From the NCBI GenBank assembly GCA_027382625.1, contig JAJKFJ010020752.1, positions 248,001 through 312,000 on the forward strand: 64,000 bases of DNA, read 5' to 3'. The position numbers were made by a program, and so were the translations under genes. This DNA is from Tetmemena sp. SeJ-2015 (Eukaryota; Ciliophora; Spirotrichea; Sporadotrichida; Oxytrichidae). The notes under the pieces were generated by a model that did no database searches, had not been told where the DNA came from, and worked only from the letters and a program-made list of their open reading frames with translations. Shown in pieces: positions 10,193 through 21,099 of the stretch (position 1 is its first letter; each line of letters begins with the position of its first letter).

Positions 10193-11297
10193 ACAAGGGC
10201 TATCGCTCGCCCTATCCGGTGCCCGGTGTGATCTGGGCCTCTCTGCCGCTGCCATCGCTTCTGGTTGACGAATCCGGGCTGATCCTTGAGGCCAATCCGG
10301 CGGCCGAAGCCTTTCTGAACACATCCGCCAAGGCCTTGTTGCGCCACCCCGTGCTGGACCGCCTGTCGATCAACGCTCCGATGGAAGAGGCGCTGTCCCG
10401 CGCCCGCGCCAACCAGTCGGCGTTGAACATCAACGACGTCGATGTGACCACGGGTGAACGCGCGCCGGTGCAATGCACGATCCATGTCGCGCCCATGCAT
10501 GACAATCCGGGCGTGATCCTGCTGATCCTCTCGCCGCGCGAGATCGCCGACCGGCTGGGCCGCAGCCTGGGCGCCAAATCGGCGGCGCGGTCAGCCATCG
10601 GCATGGCCGAGATGCTGGCGCATGAAATCAAGAACCCGCTGGCGGGAATTTCGGGGGCGGCGCAACTGCTGGCGATGGGGCTGTCGCCCGAGGATCGGGA
10701 GCTGGCCGATCTGATCGTCGAGGAAACGCGGCGGATCGTCAAACTGCTGGAACAGGTCGAGCAATTCGGCAATGTCCGCCCGCCGGAGCGCCGCGCGGTG
10801 AACCTGCATGACGCGCTGGACCGCGCGCGCAAATCGGCCATGGTCGGCTTTGCCGCCCATATGACCATCGTCGAGGATTACGACCCCTCGTTGCCGCCGA
10901 CCTTTGCCGATCCCGACCAGTTGATGCAGGTGTTCCTGAACCTGATCAAGAACGCCGCCGAGGCCTGCCAGCGGCCGGGCCAGGGGACGGCACCATCCGG
11001 CTGCGGACATTCTACGACCTGTCGCTGCGCCTGCGCCGCAAGGATGGCACGCCCGCCGCCCTGCCGCTGCAAATCGAGATCATCGACGATGGCCCCGGCC
11101 TGCCGCCCGATATTGCCGCCGAAGTGTTCGAACCCTTTGTTTCGGGGCGCGAGAATGGCACGGGGCTTGGCCTCGCGCTGGTCTCGAAAATCATTTCCGA
11201 CCATGAGGGCTGGATTTCCGTGGATTCGGTGCCGGGGCGCACCGCTTTCCGCATCTCGCTGCCCATGGCGCCCAAGGAAAAACGGAAGGAGTGCTAG
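10189..11297 (+). CDS. ntrB: Nitrogen regulation histidine kinase NtrB (frameshift near 10985)
   Basis: Cytoplasmic sensor kinase that, with PII protein, controls NtrC phosphorylation in response to nitrogen. N-terminal PAS-like domain ([23 protein letters not shown]), HisKA box with the phospho-histidine in [15 protein letters not shown] near residue 145, N box ([16 protein letters not shown]) near residue 248, then an extra base near 10985. In the restored frame the ATPase G boxes follow ([21 protein letters not shown]), and the gene ends RKEC with TAG at 11295-11297. The uncorrected frame falsely runs on into NtrC. Spacing to the ntrC ATG is 1 bp. Confidence 0.9.
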
Positions 11298-11298
11298 G

Positions 11299-12645
11299 AT
11301 GGACGGAACCGTTCTTGTCGCCGATGACGACCGGACGATCCGGACGGTGCTGACGCAGGCGCTGACGCGGGCGGGGTGCAAGGTGCATGCGACCAGCAGC
11401 CTGATGACGCTGATGCGCTGGGTCGAAGAGGGCAAGGGCGATCTGGTCATCTCGGACGTGATCATGCCGGACGGAAACGGGCTGGATGCCCTGCCGCGCA
11501 TCGGCAAGATGCGACCCGGCCTGCCGGTGATCGTGATTTCGGCGCAGAACACCATCATGACGGCGATTCAGGCCGCCGAGGCCGAGGCTTTCGACTATCT
11601 GCCGAAACCGTTCGACCTGCCCGATCTGATGAAACGTTCGGCCCGTGCGCTGGAACAGAAGCGGCGCGCACCGGCCAAGGTGGTCGTGGCGCGCGAGGCG
11701 GGCGACGATCTGCCGCTGGTGGGGCGCACGGCGGCGATGCAGGCGCTGTACCGGCTGGTGGCGCGGGTGATGAACACCGATCTGGCCGTGCTGATCACGG
11801 GGGAATCGGGCACCGGCAAAAGCCTGATCGCCAAGGCGATCCATGATTTTTCCGACCGGCGCAGCCTGCCTTTCATCCTGGCCCAGGCCGCGGATCTGCA
11901 AGGGGTGGACGGGCCGGCCAGCCTGATTGCGCGGGCGCGCGGCGGCTCGGTCGTTTTTGATGAAGTGGCGGATTACGACGAGGACCGGGCAGGCCCGCGG
12001 GTGCGGCCGCTCGGGTGGGACGGCCGGCGTCGGGCACCAGCCGGTCATCTGGACGCCATGGAATCGGGGGCGTTCCGGCAGGACCTGTTTTACCGGCTGT
12101 CGGGTGTGACGCTGCATGTGCCGAGCCTGCGCGAAAGGGTCGATGACATTCCGCTGCTGGCCGAGCATTTCCTGACCAAGGGCGAGCGCGATTTCGGCAC
12201 GCTGCGGCGGCTGTCGGGCGAGGCGCTTGAAATAGTGCGCAGCTATTCCTGGCCGGGCAATGTGCGGCAGCTTGAAAACACGATCCGGCGGCTTCTGGTC
12301 ACCTCGGCCGAGGCCGAGATCGCCAAGCCCGAAATCGAGCAGATTCTGGGCAACCAGCCTGCCGCTGAACCGCTGAGGGGCGGCCATGAAAGCGAGAAGC
12401 TGTCGGCATCCGTCGCGCGGCATCTGAAACGGTATTTCGATCTGCATGGCGGACAACTGCCGCCTGCGGGGGTTTACCAACGGATCCTGCGCGAGGTGGA
12501 AATGCCCCTGATCGAGATCGCGTTGGATGCCACGGCAGGAAATCAGGCGAAATGCGCCGATCTGCTGGGCATCAATCGCAATACTTTGCGCAAGAAGATC
12601 ACCGACCTCGATATCCGCGTGACACGCCGCCGCAAACTGATGTAA
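11299..12645 (+). CDS. ntrC: Nitrogen response regulator NtrC without GAFTGA loop
   Basis: Response regulator and AAA+ activator of nitrogen-assimilation genes. Receiver domain with phospho-acceptor in [13 protein letters not shown] near residue 54. The AAA+ domain has Walker [10 protein letters not shown] near residue 166 and Walker B-like [13 protein letters not shown]. The C-terminal Fis-type HTH ends [20 protein letters not shown]. The GAFTGA sigma-54 contact loop, expected between Walker A and B, is absent. This fits Rhodobacter capsulatus NtrC, which is known to activate sigma-70 promoters. A pair of compensating indels near 11985-12045 garbles about 20 residues. It follows ntrB directly. 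Confidence 0.9.
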   Translation: MDGTVLVADDDRTIRTVLTQALTRAGCKVHATSSLMTLMRWVEEGKGDLVISDVIMPDGNGLDALPRIGKMRPGLPVIVISAQNTIMTAIQAAEAEAFDYLPKPFDLPDLMKRSARALEQKRRAPAKVVVAREAGDDLPLVGRTAAMQALYRLVARVMNTDLAVLITGESGTGKSLIAKAIHDFSDRRSLPFILAQAADLQGVDGPASLIARARGGSVVFDEVADYDEDRAGPRVRPLGWDGRRRAPAGHLDAMESGAFRQDLFYRLSGVTLHVPSLRERVDDIPLLAEHFLTKGERDFGTLRRLSGEALEIVRSYSWPGNVRQLENTIRRLLVTSAEAEIAKPEIEQILGNQPAAEPLRGGHESEKLSASVARHLKRYFDLHGGQLPPAGVYQRILREVEMPLIEIALDATAGNQAKCADLLGINRNTLRKKITDLDIRVTRRRKLM

Positions 12646-12649
12646 AACC

Positions 12650-12703
12650 GCAACATCAAGCGTGGCGAACGGGGGACAACCCCCAAAGACCACAAGATGT
12701 TGC
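12650..12703 (+). other. Long interrupted hairpin between ntrC and ntrY
   Basis: Five bases after the ntrC stop is a nested inverted repeat: GCAACATC (12650-12657) pairs with GATGTTGC (12696-12703), GTGG (12662-12665) with CCAC (12690-12693), and GGGGG (12671-12675) with CCCCC (12680-12684) around loop ACAA. There is no T-run, so it may be an RNA-processing or mRNA-stability element or a leaky terminator separating ntrBC from ntrYX. Confidence 0.6.
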
Positions 12704-12709
12704 AGGTTG

Positions 12710-14979
12710 ATGACAGCGCTGGATCGCACACTTAGGCGGGATGTCTGGTCAGGTTTTCGCGCCTGCGCCGCCAGAGGCGGTGCAGACCGCGACGACGCTG
12801 GGCCTTGTTTCCTGGGTCCGGTTCTGGTTGTGGCAACCTTTCTGGCGCTTGGTCCCCTTGCGCAGGGCGCGGCCTCGCCGCTGCTGCGGCTGATCCTTCT
12901 GGCCGATCTGGTCTATGTGCTGCTGATCGCGGCGCTGGTGCTGGCGCGGGTGGCGCGTGGTGGCGGACCGCCGCAGCCAATCGGCCGGATCGCGCCTTCA
13001 CCTGCGCCTGTCGGGCGTGTTTGCCGGGTGGCGCGGTGCCGACGGTTCTGGTTGCCGTCTTTGCGGTTCTTTCGGTCAATCTGGGGCTGGAGGGCTGGTT
13101 CTCGGATCGGGTGCGCTCGGTCGTGGGATCGTCTCTGGCGGCGGCCCAGGCCTATGAGGACGAGCAGCGCCATGATCTGACCGAGGATGCCCAGGCGCTG
13201 GCCGCCTATCTGAACCTTGCCAAGCAGAAGACCTTCTTCCTGCGTGACGACCAGTTGCGCCCCTTGCTGAGCCAGGGCCAGGATGTCATCCAGCGCGGCT
13301 TGAAAGAGGCCTATCTGGTCGATGGCACCGGCACGCTGAAGACCAGGGGCGACCGGTCCTACCTGTTCGGATTTGAAGCCGTGCCGCCCGAGGATCTGCT
13401 GAAGGCACGCGAAGGCGGTGTCGTGCTGATCGAGGATTGGGACAATAACGAATTCCGCGCGCTGGTCCATCTTGACGCCTTTGCCGACCGCTATCTCTAT
13501 GTCAGCCGCACGGTCGATGGCTCGATCCTTTCCTTGCTCGACGAGACGCAGCAGACCGTCCAGCTTTACAACCAGCTCGAATCCGAACGCGGGCGGCTTT
13601 TGCTGAATTTCGGCCTGATTTACCTGGGCTTCGCGATCATTCTTATCCTTGCGGCGATCTGGCTGGGCCTGTGGTTCGCCGAGCGCCTGTCACGGCCTGT
13701 CGGGCGGCTGGCGGGCGCGGCGCAGCTGGTGGGCGGCGGCGATCTGGATGTGCAGGTGCCCGAGGAAGAGGGCGATGACGAGATCGCCACGCTGGGGCGT
13801 CTGTTCAACCAGATGACGCGGCAGCTCAAAGGGCAGCGCGACGCGCTGGTGGTCAGCCACAGCCAGACCGAACGGCGGCGGCGGCTGTTTGATTCGGTGC
13901 TGTCGAACGTCACCGCAGGGGTGATGGGCCTGGATGCGACCGGACAGGTCGATTTCGTCAACCGGGCGGCGATGCGGCTTCTGGATGTGCAGGGCGATCC
14001 GCATGGGCTGGGGCTGGATGCGGTTGTTCCTGAATTTGCCGGACTTTTCCAGAACTTGCGCGCCGATGGTGACACTGCGGCGCAGGAAGAGGTGCGGCTG
14101 ACGCGGCGCGGGCGGCTGGAAAGCCTGCTGGTGCGGATGAGCGTGCGGCGCAGCGAGGATGGCCGGCTGGAAGGCTATGTCGTCGCCTTTGACGATGTGA
14201 CGGAACTGGTCAGCGCGCAGCGCATGGCGGCATGGGGCGATGTGGCGCGGCGCATCGCGCATGAGATCAAGAACCCGCTGACGCCGATTGCCCTGTCGGC
14301 GGAACGGATCAAGCGCAAGTTCCGCGGCGAAGTGCAGGACCCGGTCGAACTGGAGGCGCTGACCGATGTGATCGTGCGTCAGACCAACGACCTGCGGCGC
14401 ATCGTGGACGAGTTTTCCAAATTCGCGCGGATGCCCGAACCCGACCGGCGCGAGGCCGATCTTGTGGCGATCCTGCGCGATGCGGTGACCTTGCAAAAGG
14501 CCGGCCAGCCCGGCGTGACCTTCGTGACCGCGATTCCCGAAGGCGCGGTGATGATGGATCTGGATGCGTCGATGATCGGGCAGGCGCTGACAAACCTGAT
14601 CAAAAACGCCGGAGAAGCGATTGAATCCTTGCAGGAAAAAGGTACTCCGGCGGGGTTTGCGCCGGAAATCCGCATCGCTTTGGTTGAACAGGATGGCGAA
14701 AGCCTGATTACCATTGCCGACAATGGAACCGGCCTGCCGCCGGACCGGACGCGGCTGTTCGAACCCTATGTGACGACGCGGGAAAAGGGCACGGGTCTTG
14801 GCCTGCCCATCGTCAAGAAGATCATCGAGGAACATGGCGGCGCGCTGGCCCTGCTGGATGCGCCGGTGTTCGACGGCAATGACCATGCGGGGGCGATGGC
14901 CGAAATCCGGCTGCCGCGGTTGGCCAAGCGCCGGATGGGCCGCAACATGGGGGCGCAGCCCCAGGGGAGTGAGGCATGA
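12710..14979 (+). CDS. ntrY: Sensor histidine kinase NtrY (frameshifts near N-terminus)
   Basis: Membrane sensor kinase partner of NtrX, linked in alphaproteobacteria to nitrogen, redox and envelope control. The N-terminus holds hydrophobic segments (LVVATFLALGPLA, LLADLVYVLLIAALVLARV), then a frame change near 12960-13040 and a third segment (VLVAVFAVLSVNLGL). A periplasmic sensor region follows, then a TM segment near residue 310 (LIYLGFAIILILAAIWLGLW), HAMP, PAS, HisKA with [19 protein letters not shown], and the HATPase boxes (NLIKNAGEAI, IADNGTGLPP, GTGLGLPIVKKI). The start is uncertain (12710 or 12751). The stop overlaps the ntrX ATG as ATGA. Confidence 0.87.
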
Positions 14980-16461
14980 GCATCCTGATCGTCGACGACG
15001 AGAAAGACATCCGCGAGCTGATCGCGGACATCCTGAAGGACGAAGGCTATGCCGTTCGCCTGGCGGGGAATCCGACGATTGCATGGCCGAGGTCAACACC
15101 GAACCTCCCGCCTGATGATCCTCGACATCTGGCTTAAGGACAGCCGGATGGACGGGATCGACATCCTCAAGGCGACCAAGCGCGACAACCCGGATATCCC
15201 GATCATCATCATCTCGGGGCACGGGAATATTGAGATCGCGGTGGCCGCGATCAAGCAGGGCGCTTACGATTTCATCGAAAAGCCGTTCAACATCGACCAG
15301 TTGATGGTGGTGGTCAGCCGCGCGATGGAAACCAGCCGCCTGCGCCGCGAAAACCACGAATTGCGCCGCCGCGATGTGACCCAGACCGAGATGATCGGTT
15401 CAAGCCCGGCCTTCAAGGCCTTGAAATCGCAGCTCGACAAGGTAACGAAATCGAACGGGCGCGTGATGCTGACCGGGCAACCCGGGTCAGGCAAGGAAAT
15501 GGCCGCGCGGTTCATCCATGCCAATTCCAACCGGGCGGGCGCGGCTTTCGTGACAGTCTCTTCGGCCTCGATCGAGCCGGAACGGATGGAAGAGGTGCTG
15601 TTCGGGCGTGAGACAGCCGAGCGCGGCGTGGAACCCGGTCTTCTGGAACAGGGGCATGGCGGGGTGGTCTATTTCGACGAGGTGGCGGATATGCCGCTTG
15701 GCACCCAGTCGAAAATCCTGCGTGTGCTGACCGAGCAGCAATTCTCGCGGTCCGGCGGGGCCGACAAGGTGCGGGTGGATTTGCGGGTGATTTCGTCGAC
15801 CACGCGCGACCTTGCGGCCGAGATCCGCGCCGGGCGCTTCCGGCAGGAATTGTTCGACCGGCTGAACGTGGTGCCGATTGCCGTGCCGAGCCTTGAGGAA
15901 CGGCGCGAGGATATTCCCGAACTGACGCGGCATTTCATCGACCTGTTCCACCGCAGCCAGGGCCTTCCGGCGCGCGGCTTTTCCTCCGAAGCCGAGGCGA
16001 TGTTGCAGACCATGCCCTGGCCCGGCAATGTCCGGCAATTGAGGAACGTGATCGAACGCGTTCTGATCCTTGGCGATTCCGGCGGCACGATCGATGCGCG
16101 CGAATTGCCCAGCAGCGAGGCCCAGCCCGTGGCGGGCGACGGCATGGTTCTGGGCGGCATGGTCGCCACCCTGCCGCTGCGCGAGGCGCGCGAGGTGTTC
16201 GAGCGCGAATATCTGCTGACCCAGATCAACCGGTTCGGCGGCAATATCAGCCGCACGGCAAGTTTCGTCGGCATGGAACGCTCGGCCCTGCATCGCAAGC
16301 TGAAATCGCTGGGCGTGGTGACCACGGCCAAGGCGGGCGGGCGCATGGCGCGGCTGGACGAGGATTTCGAGGGCATGACAACGAGCCAAGACCCTTGCGC
16401 GCAAGACCTGGCGCGCATCTGCGACACCTTGCGCACGTCAAAGCCGCCGGAGGCGCCATGA
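14976..16461 (+). CDS. ntrX: Response regulator NtrX (frameshift near 15065)
   Basis: Response regulator paired with NtrY. The receiver starts SILIVDDEKDIRELIADILKDEG. A frame change near 15065-15110 leads into LMILDIWLKDSRMDGIDILK with the phospho-acceptor aspartate. The AAA+ domain has a Walker A-like GQPGSGKEMAARFIH and Walker B VVYFDEVADMP. As in other Rhodobacteraceae NtrX, no GAFTGA loop is present. Fis-type HTH near residue 405 (NISRTASFVGMERSALHRKL). The open frame runs to TGA at 16459-16461 over the trkA start. A one-base indel after LDEDFE near 16375 would give an earlier natural stop, so the last 25 or so residues are doubtful. Confidence 0.88.
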
Positions 16462-17823
16462 AGGTGATCATCTGCGGCGCGGGGCAGGTCGGCTGGCAGA
16501 TTGCCCGCCAGCTGTCGGGCGAGAAGAACGACGTGACGCTGGTCGACATGAACGCCGATCTGGTGCGCCGGGCCTCGGACACGCTGGACGTTCAGGGGGT
16601 GGTGGGCTTTGCCAGTTATCCCGACGTGCTGGAACGGGCGGGTGCGCGCGATGCCGACATGATCATCGCCGCCACCCATTCCGACGAGGTGAACATGGTC
16701 TGCTGCCAGATCGCGCAATCGCCTTCAACGTCACACGCAAGATCGCGCGCATCCGCAACCAGAGCTATCTCGAGACCGGCTATTCTGATCTTTACAACCT
16801 GGACCGGCTGGCCATCGACGTGGTGATCAGCCCCGAGCGCGAAGTGGCCGAGGCGGCGCTGCAACGGCTTGCTGCGCCCTCGACCTTCGATACCGAGGTT
16901 TTCATGGGCGGGCGGGCGCAGCTTCTGGGCCTGCATCTCGAGGCGGACTGTCCGGTCCTGAACACGCCGCTGCGCCAGTTGAACGACCTGTTTCCGACGC
17001 TGCGCGCCATCGTGGTGGGGATGCGGCGCGGCGGGCGGCTGATCGCACCCGAAGCGAATGACCAGTTGCTCGAGGAGGACGACATCTATGTCTTCACCCA
17101 TTCCGAAGACGTGAACCGCTGTCTGGAAATCTTTGGAAAGACCAAAAAACAGAACGCGTCGTCATCGTCGGCGGCGGTAATGTCCGGCCTTGCGTGGCCG
17201 CGCGCTGAGGCGCGCACCGACCGCATCCGCCAAGGTGATCGAAAGGACCGCGAAACCGCCGAGCCGCGGCGGACGGGCTGGAACGGACCATCGTCCTGAA
17301 CGGCGACGGGATGGATATGGATATCCTGCTGGAGGCCGCCATCGACCGCGCCGATGCCGTGCTGGCGGTGACCGATGACGACAAGACCAACATTCTTGCC
17401 GCCGTCCGCGCCAAGCAGGCGGGTTGCAAGATGTCGATTGCGCTGGTCAACGACCCGACGCTTGCGCCGCTGATGGGGCCGTTGGACATCGACGCCTATA
17501 TCAACCCGCGCGCCACAACCGTGTCGTCGATCCTGCGCCATATCCGGCATGGCAAAGTGCGGGCGATCTATTCGCTGGGCGACAGCGAGGCCGAGATGAT
17601 CGAGGCGCAGGTGCTGTCGACCTCGCCCCTCGCCGGTCGGCTGGTGCGCGAGGTGGAATTTCCCGAGGGCGTGCTGGTCGGTGCCTTGATGAAGGGCGAG
17701 CGGGTGATGAAGCCGATGGGCGATCTGCGCATCGAGGCAGGCGACGTGGTGGCGATGTTCGCCATGACCAAGGATGTGCCAGAGGTCGAGCGCCTGCTTC
17801 AGGTCTCGATCGACTTCTTCTAG
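16458..17823 (+). CDS. trkA: Trk potassium uptake protein TrkA (two frameshifted regions)
   Basis: Cytoplasmic NAD-binding regulatory subunit of the Trk K+ transporter, with two RCK units in tandem. First Rossmann fold: MKVIICGAGQVGWQIARQL, then VTLVDMNADLV. Break near 16715-16800, then the TrkA-C part (VVISPEREVAEAALQ). The second fold starts around 17155 (VVIVGGGNVG-like) in a damaged stretch to 17310 and recovers at MDMDILLEAAIDRADAVLAVTDDDKTNIL. The clean end is VPEVERLLQVSIDFF. Full size of about 458 codons is normal. It is followed 14 bp later by trkH, with which it forms the transporter. Confidence 0.86.
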
Positions 17824-17837
17824 GGGCGGGGCGGCGG

Positions 17838-19380
17838 ATGGCGCAGCCGGGCGTGGCACCTGCGGGATTAGGGCGGCTGGCGGAGTTTCCGCTGCTGGTG
17901 GTGCTGCTGGGCGCGGTGGGCCTGTCGTCTGGCTGCCTGCGGGCCATGGCGTGATCCTGGGTCATCACCGCGTCGCGCAGAGCTTTTCTACGGTTGCCTG
18001 ACCATCCTGGGACAGCTGCGCCGATGCGCCAGCCGCCATCGGCCGCGCCATGGACGCGGCCAGCTGCGGCGCTGGCCGGCCTATCTCGTGCTGCCGCTGG
18101 CCATGGCGCTGCCGATGGTGCTGGCGATCCGCGACACCAGTGTCGAATGCCTGGTTCGAGATGCTGTCCTGTTCACACCAGGGCGCATGCGTCTATGAGC
18201 CGGGGCGCTGTCGCCGTCGATCCATCTCTGGCGGGCGCTGTGCGGCTGGTTCGGCGGCTTCTTCATCCTGCTTTGCGCCTATGCCGTGCTCGGGCCTTTG
18301 AACCTGGGCGGGGCCGAGGTGATATCGGGCCGGGTGCCGGGCCGGGGCGAGAGCGCTGCGCAGATCACGCGGCTGGCCGATCCGGCACTGCGGCTGGCGC
18401 GCCATACCGGGACGATCCTGCCGGTCTATGCCGGGCTGACGCTGCTGCTTTGGGTCGGCCTGCTGATCGCCGGCGAAGACGGGCTTCTGGCCCTGACCCA
18501 TGCCATGGGCACGATCTCGACCAGCGGAATCACGGCAGGCGCCGGGCTGTCGGTCACCGGCTCGGGCTGGGTGGGCGAGCTGCTCTGTTCGTCTTCCTGC
18601 TCTTTGCCGTCACCCGCCGGGCCTGCCGGTGCGCGGGCCGCATGAAAGCCGGCAGACGATCTGGCGCGACCCGGAACTGCGCCTGGCGCTGGCTTTGGTG
18701 ACGCTGGTTGTGGCGGTTCTCTTGCTGCGGCACGCCCTTTCGGATGCCGATGACACCGATCTCGCCAGCCTGCGCGGCTTCTTCCGGGCCTTCTGGGGCG
18801 CGATGTTCACGTCCTTGTCCTTCCTGACCACGACCGGATATGAAAGCGCCTATGGTCTTCGGCGCGCGACTGGTCTGGCCTTGGCGCGCCGGGCTGGTCC
18901 TGCTGGCGCTGGCCATCATCGGCGGGGCGTGGCGACCACGGCTGGGGGGTCAAGCTGTGCGGGTCTATGCGCTGTTCCGGCATGGCCAGCGCGAGATGGA
19001 GCGTCTGGTGCATCCCAATTCGGTCGGCGGGTCGGGGGCCAGGAACGCGCTGCGCCGAGGGGGCCTATCGCCTGGTTTCTTCATCTCTCGCCTTGCCATC
19101 GGGTGAGCGGCGCTGACGGTGGCGGGCCTGGCTTTCGAGACGGCCCTGCGTGTGGGAATCGCCGCGCTGACCACGACCGGCCCGCTGGCGGGTGTGGCCT
19201 CGCTGGAAACCCTGTCGCTTCGACGACCAGTCAACATCTCGCGCGATGATCCTGGGCGGCTGGAACGGCTGCGCTGTCGCGGCTGCGCCTGGTGGCCTGG
19301 CGGCCCGGGTCGAGCTTTTGGCGATTCTGGTGCTGCTGGCGCCGGACGGGTGGCGCCGCTGGAACCGCTTGTTCGCGCAA
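17838..19380 (+). CDS. trkH: Trk potassium transporter membrane subunit TrkH (many frameshifts)
   Basis: K+-translocating membrane subunit, about 500 residues in the family. Hydrophobic coding is spread over all three frames. Recognisable blocks: LAEFPLLVVLLGAVGL at the start, LVLPLAMALPMVLAI near 18090, SFTTTGASLYEPG-like filter region near 18165-18200 (damaged), CGWFGGFFILLCAYAVLGPLNLGGAEVISGR, THAMGTISTSGITAG (filter near 18500), LTTTGYESAYGL (filter near 18825), and GVATTAGG near 18930. At least eight indels are needed. The C-terminus is near 19340-19380 (LLAPDGWRR), and the exact stop is unclear. Confidence 0.75.
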
Positions 19381-19510
19381 TCGAAAATGGTATTCAGGCG
19401 TGGAAAGCACGCAGCCGTACCATACTTTGACCCTAGGGCTGCTAACCTGAACGAGGGATCAGGGATGCCCGCATCGCGCGACAAGACCAAGAAAAAAGGC
19501 AAAGACAAAA

Positions 19511-19744
19511 ATGGCCGGCGACAAACAAAATTTGCAGGACGCGTTTCTTAACCATGTCCGGAAAGCCAAGGTTCCGGTGACCATCTTCCTGATCAACGGG
19601 GTAAAGTTGCAGGGCGTGATTACCTGGTTCGACAATTTCTGCGTTCTTCTGCGCCGCGACGGGCAATCGCAGCTTGTCTACAAGCATGCGATTTCGACCA
19701 TCATGCCGGGCGCGCCTATCAACCTATATGAAGGCGAAGACTGA
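19511..19744 (+). CDS. hfq: RNA chaperone Hfq
   Basis: Intact 77-residue Hfq, the hexameric Sm-like RNA chaperone for small RNA regulation. Sm1 motif region [20 protein letters not shown]...[21 protein letters not shown] and Sm2 [10 protein letters not shown] are both complete. The length matches Rhodobacter Hfq, which lacks the long C-terminal tail of enterobacterial Hfq. It sits between trkH and hflX, the usual alphaproteobacterial order. A Lys-rich frame starting at 19465 overlaps the start but is in another frame and is probably not coding. Confidence 0.96.
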   Translation: MAGDKQNLQDAFLNHVRKAKVPVTIFLINGVKLQGVITWFDNFCVLLRRDGQSQLVYKHAISTIMPGAPINLYEGED

Positions 19745-19752
19745 TTACCGAC

Positions 19753-21060
19753 TTGCCCGAAGATGACGACGAACTGCCGCTGATCCCGGACCGGGATGCA
19801 CGGTCAACGGCGCCAGCCACCCGCGCCATCGTCCTGCATCCCGACACCCGCGCCCGGCAAACCGCCGGCTGCCCGAACATGGCCTGGCCGAGGCCGTGTC
19901 GCTGGCCGATGCCCTGCCGGGGCTTGAGGTCCTGTGGGCCGAGGTCGTGCGCCTGCCACGGATGCAGCCGGGGATGCTGTTCGGCTCGGGCAAGGTCGAG
20001 GAACTGGCGGCGCGAATCAAGGCCGACGGGGTGGAACTGGTGCTGGTGGACGGGCCGGTGTCGCCGGTGCAGCAGAGGAACCTTGAAAAGGAATGGGGCG
20101 TCAAGCTTCTGGACCGGACGGGGCTGATCCTTGAAATTTTTGCCGACCGCGCGCGGACGCGCGAAGGGGTGTTGCAGGTCGAACTGGCCGCGCTGTCCTA
20201 TCAGCGCACGCGTCTGGTGCGGGCCTGGACCCACCTTGAACGGCAGCGCGGGGGCTTTGGCTTTGTCGGCGGTCCGGGCGAGACGCAGATCGAAGCGGAC
20301 CGCCGCGCCATCGACGATCAGGTCCTGCGGCTGAAAAGACGGCTGGAACGCGTTGTCCGCTCACGCGAATTGCAGCGGGCGGCACGCGCCAAGGTGCCGT
20401 TTCCGATCGTGGCGCTGGTCGGCTATACCAACGCGGGCAAATCGACGCTGTTCAACCGCATGACGGGGGCGGATGTTCTGGCCAAGGACATGCTGTTTGC
20501 CACGCTCGACCCGACGATGCGGGGGGTGACGCTGCCTTCGGGGCGCAAGATCATCGTCTCGGATACGGTGGGGTTCATTTCCGATCTGCCGACGCAGCTT
20601 GTCGCGGCCTTTCGTGCCACGCTGGAAGAGGTGCTCGAGGCCGATCTGGTCGTGCATGTGCGCGATATCAGCCATCCCGAAAGCGCCGAACAGGGGGCCC
20701 GATGGGGCCAAATCCTAACCCCCGGGGCGTTGGCCGCACGCCGAAATGGGGTTTGGGAACAAGCTGGACTGTGGACCCTGGGGCGCGAGGCCCCTGCGGT
20801 GCAGGCGGACGGGGCCCCGGGGTCGTTTCCGGCCCACGGGCGGGGCGCCCCTCTCGCATCCCGGCCGGGACGAGGGCCCAAACTTCCCCGGGGGGTTTCG
20901 GACCCGCCCTGGTGCGGAAGGGGGGTCGGGGAAAACCCGGGGGCGGGGCTGGGCGCAACGCGCGGACCGGGGGAGGCCACGCCAGGGGGGCGCTTTCCCG
21001 GACCCAAGTCCGCCCCCCCGGCCTCCGCCGGCCCCCGCCGCGCGCGCAGCCTTTGGGACA
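19753..21060 (+). CDS. hflX: GTPase HflX (C-terminal third heavily corrupted)
   Basis: Ribosome-associated GTPase that splits stalled ribosomes under stress. Start probably TTG at 19753 (LPEDDDELPL), 8 bp after hfq. One indel near 19880 precedes the clean core (EVLWAEVVRLPRMQPGMLFGSGKVEEL, VDGPVSPVQQRNLEKEW, RGGFGFVGGPGETQIEADRR). G domain: G1 GYTNAGKST, then GVTLPSG, DTVGFISDLP. After DISHPESAEQ near 20690 every few codons carry extra G or C. The NKLD-like G4 site is still traceable near 20755-20775 (WNKLD). The end is estimated from family length. Confidence 0.82.
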
Positions 21061-21099
21061 CATGCAGCCTTCGCAGTCTGCCCCCCCGGGCGGGGGAGA

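Noticed and set aside
10189..12645. Apparent NtrB-NtrC fusion protein of 818 residues in one open frame
   Set aside because: The frame passes from NtrB into nonsense after one extra base near 10,985 and only later meets the true NtrC start at 11,299. With the base removed, NtrB ends at its own TAG (11,295-11,297), as in relatives.
19465..19548. Alternative Hfq with a Lys-rich N-terminal extension
   Set aside because: The Lys-rich frame is out of phase with hfq, and the 77-residue form already has the exact length of Rhodobacter Hfq.
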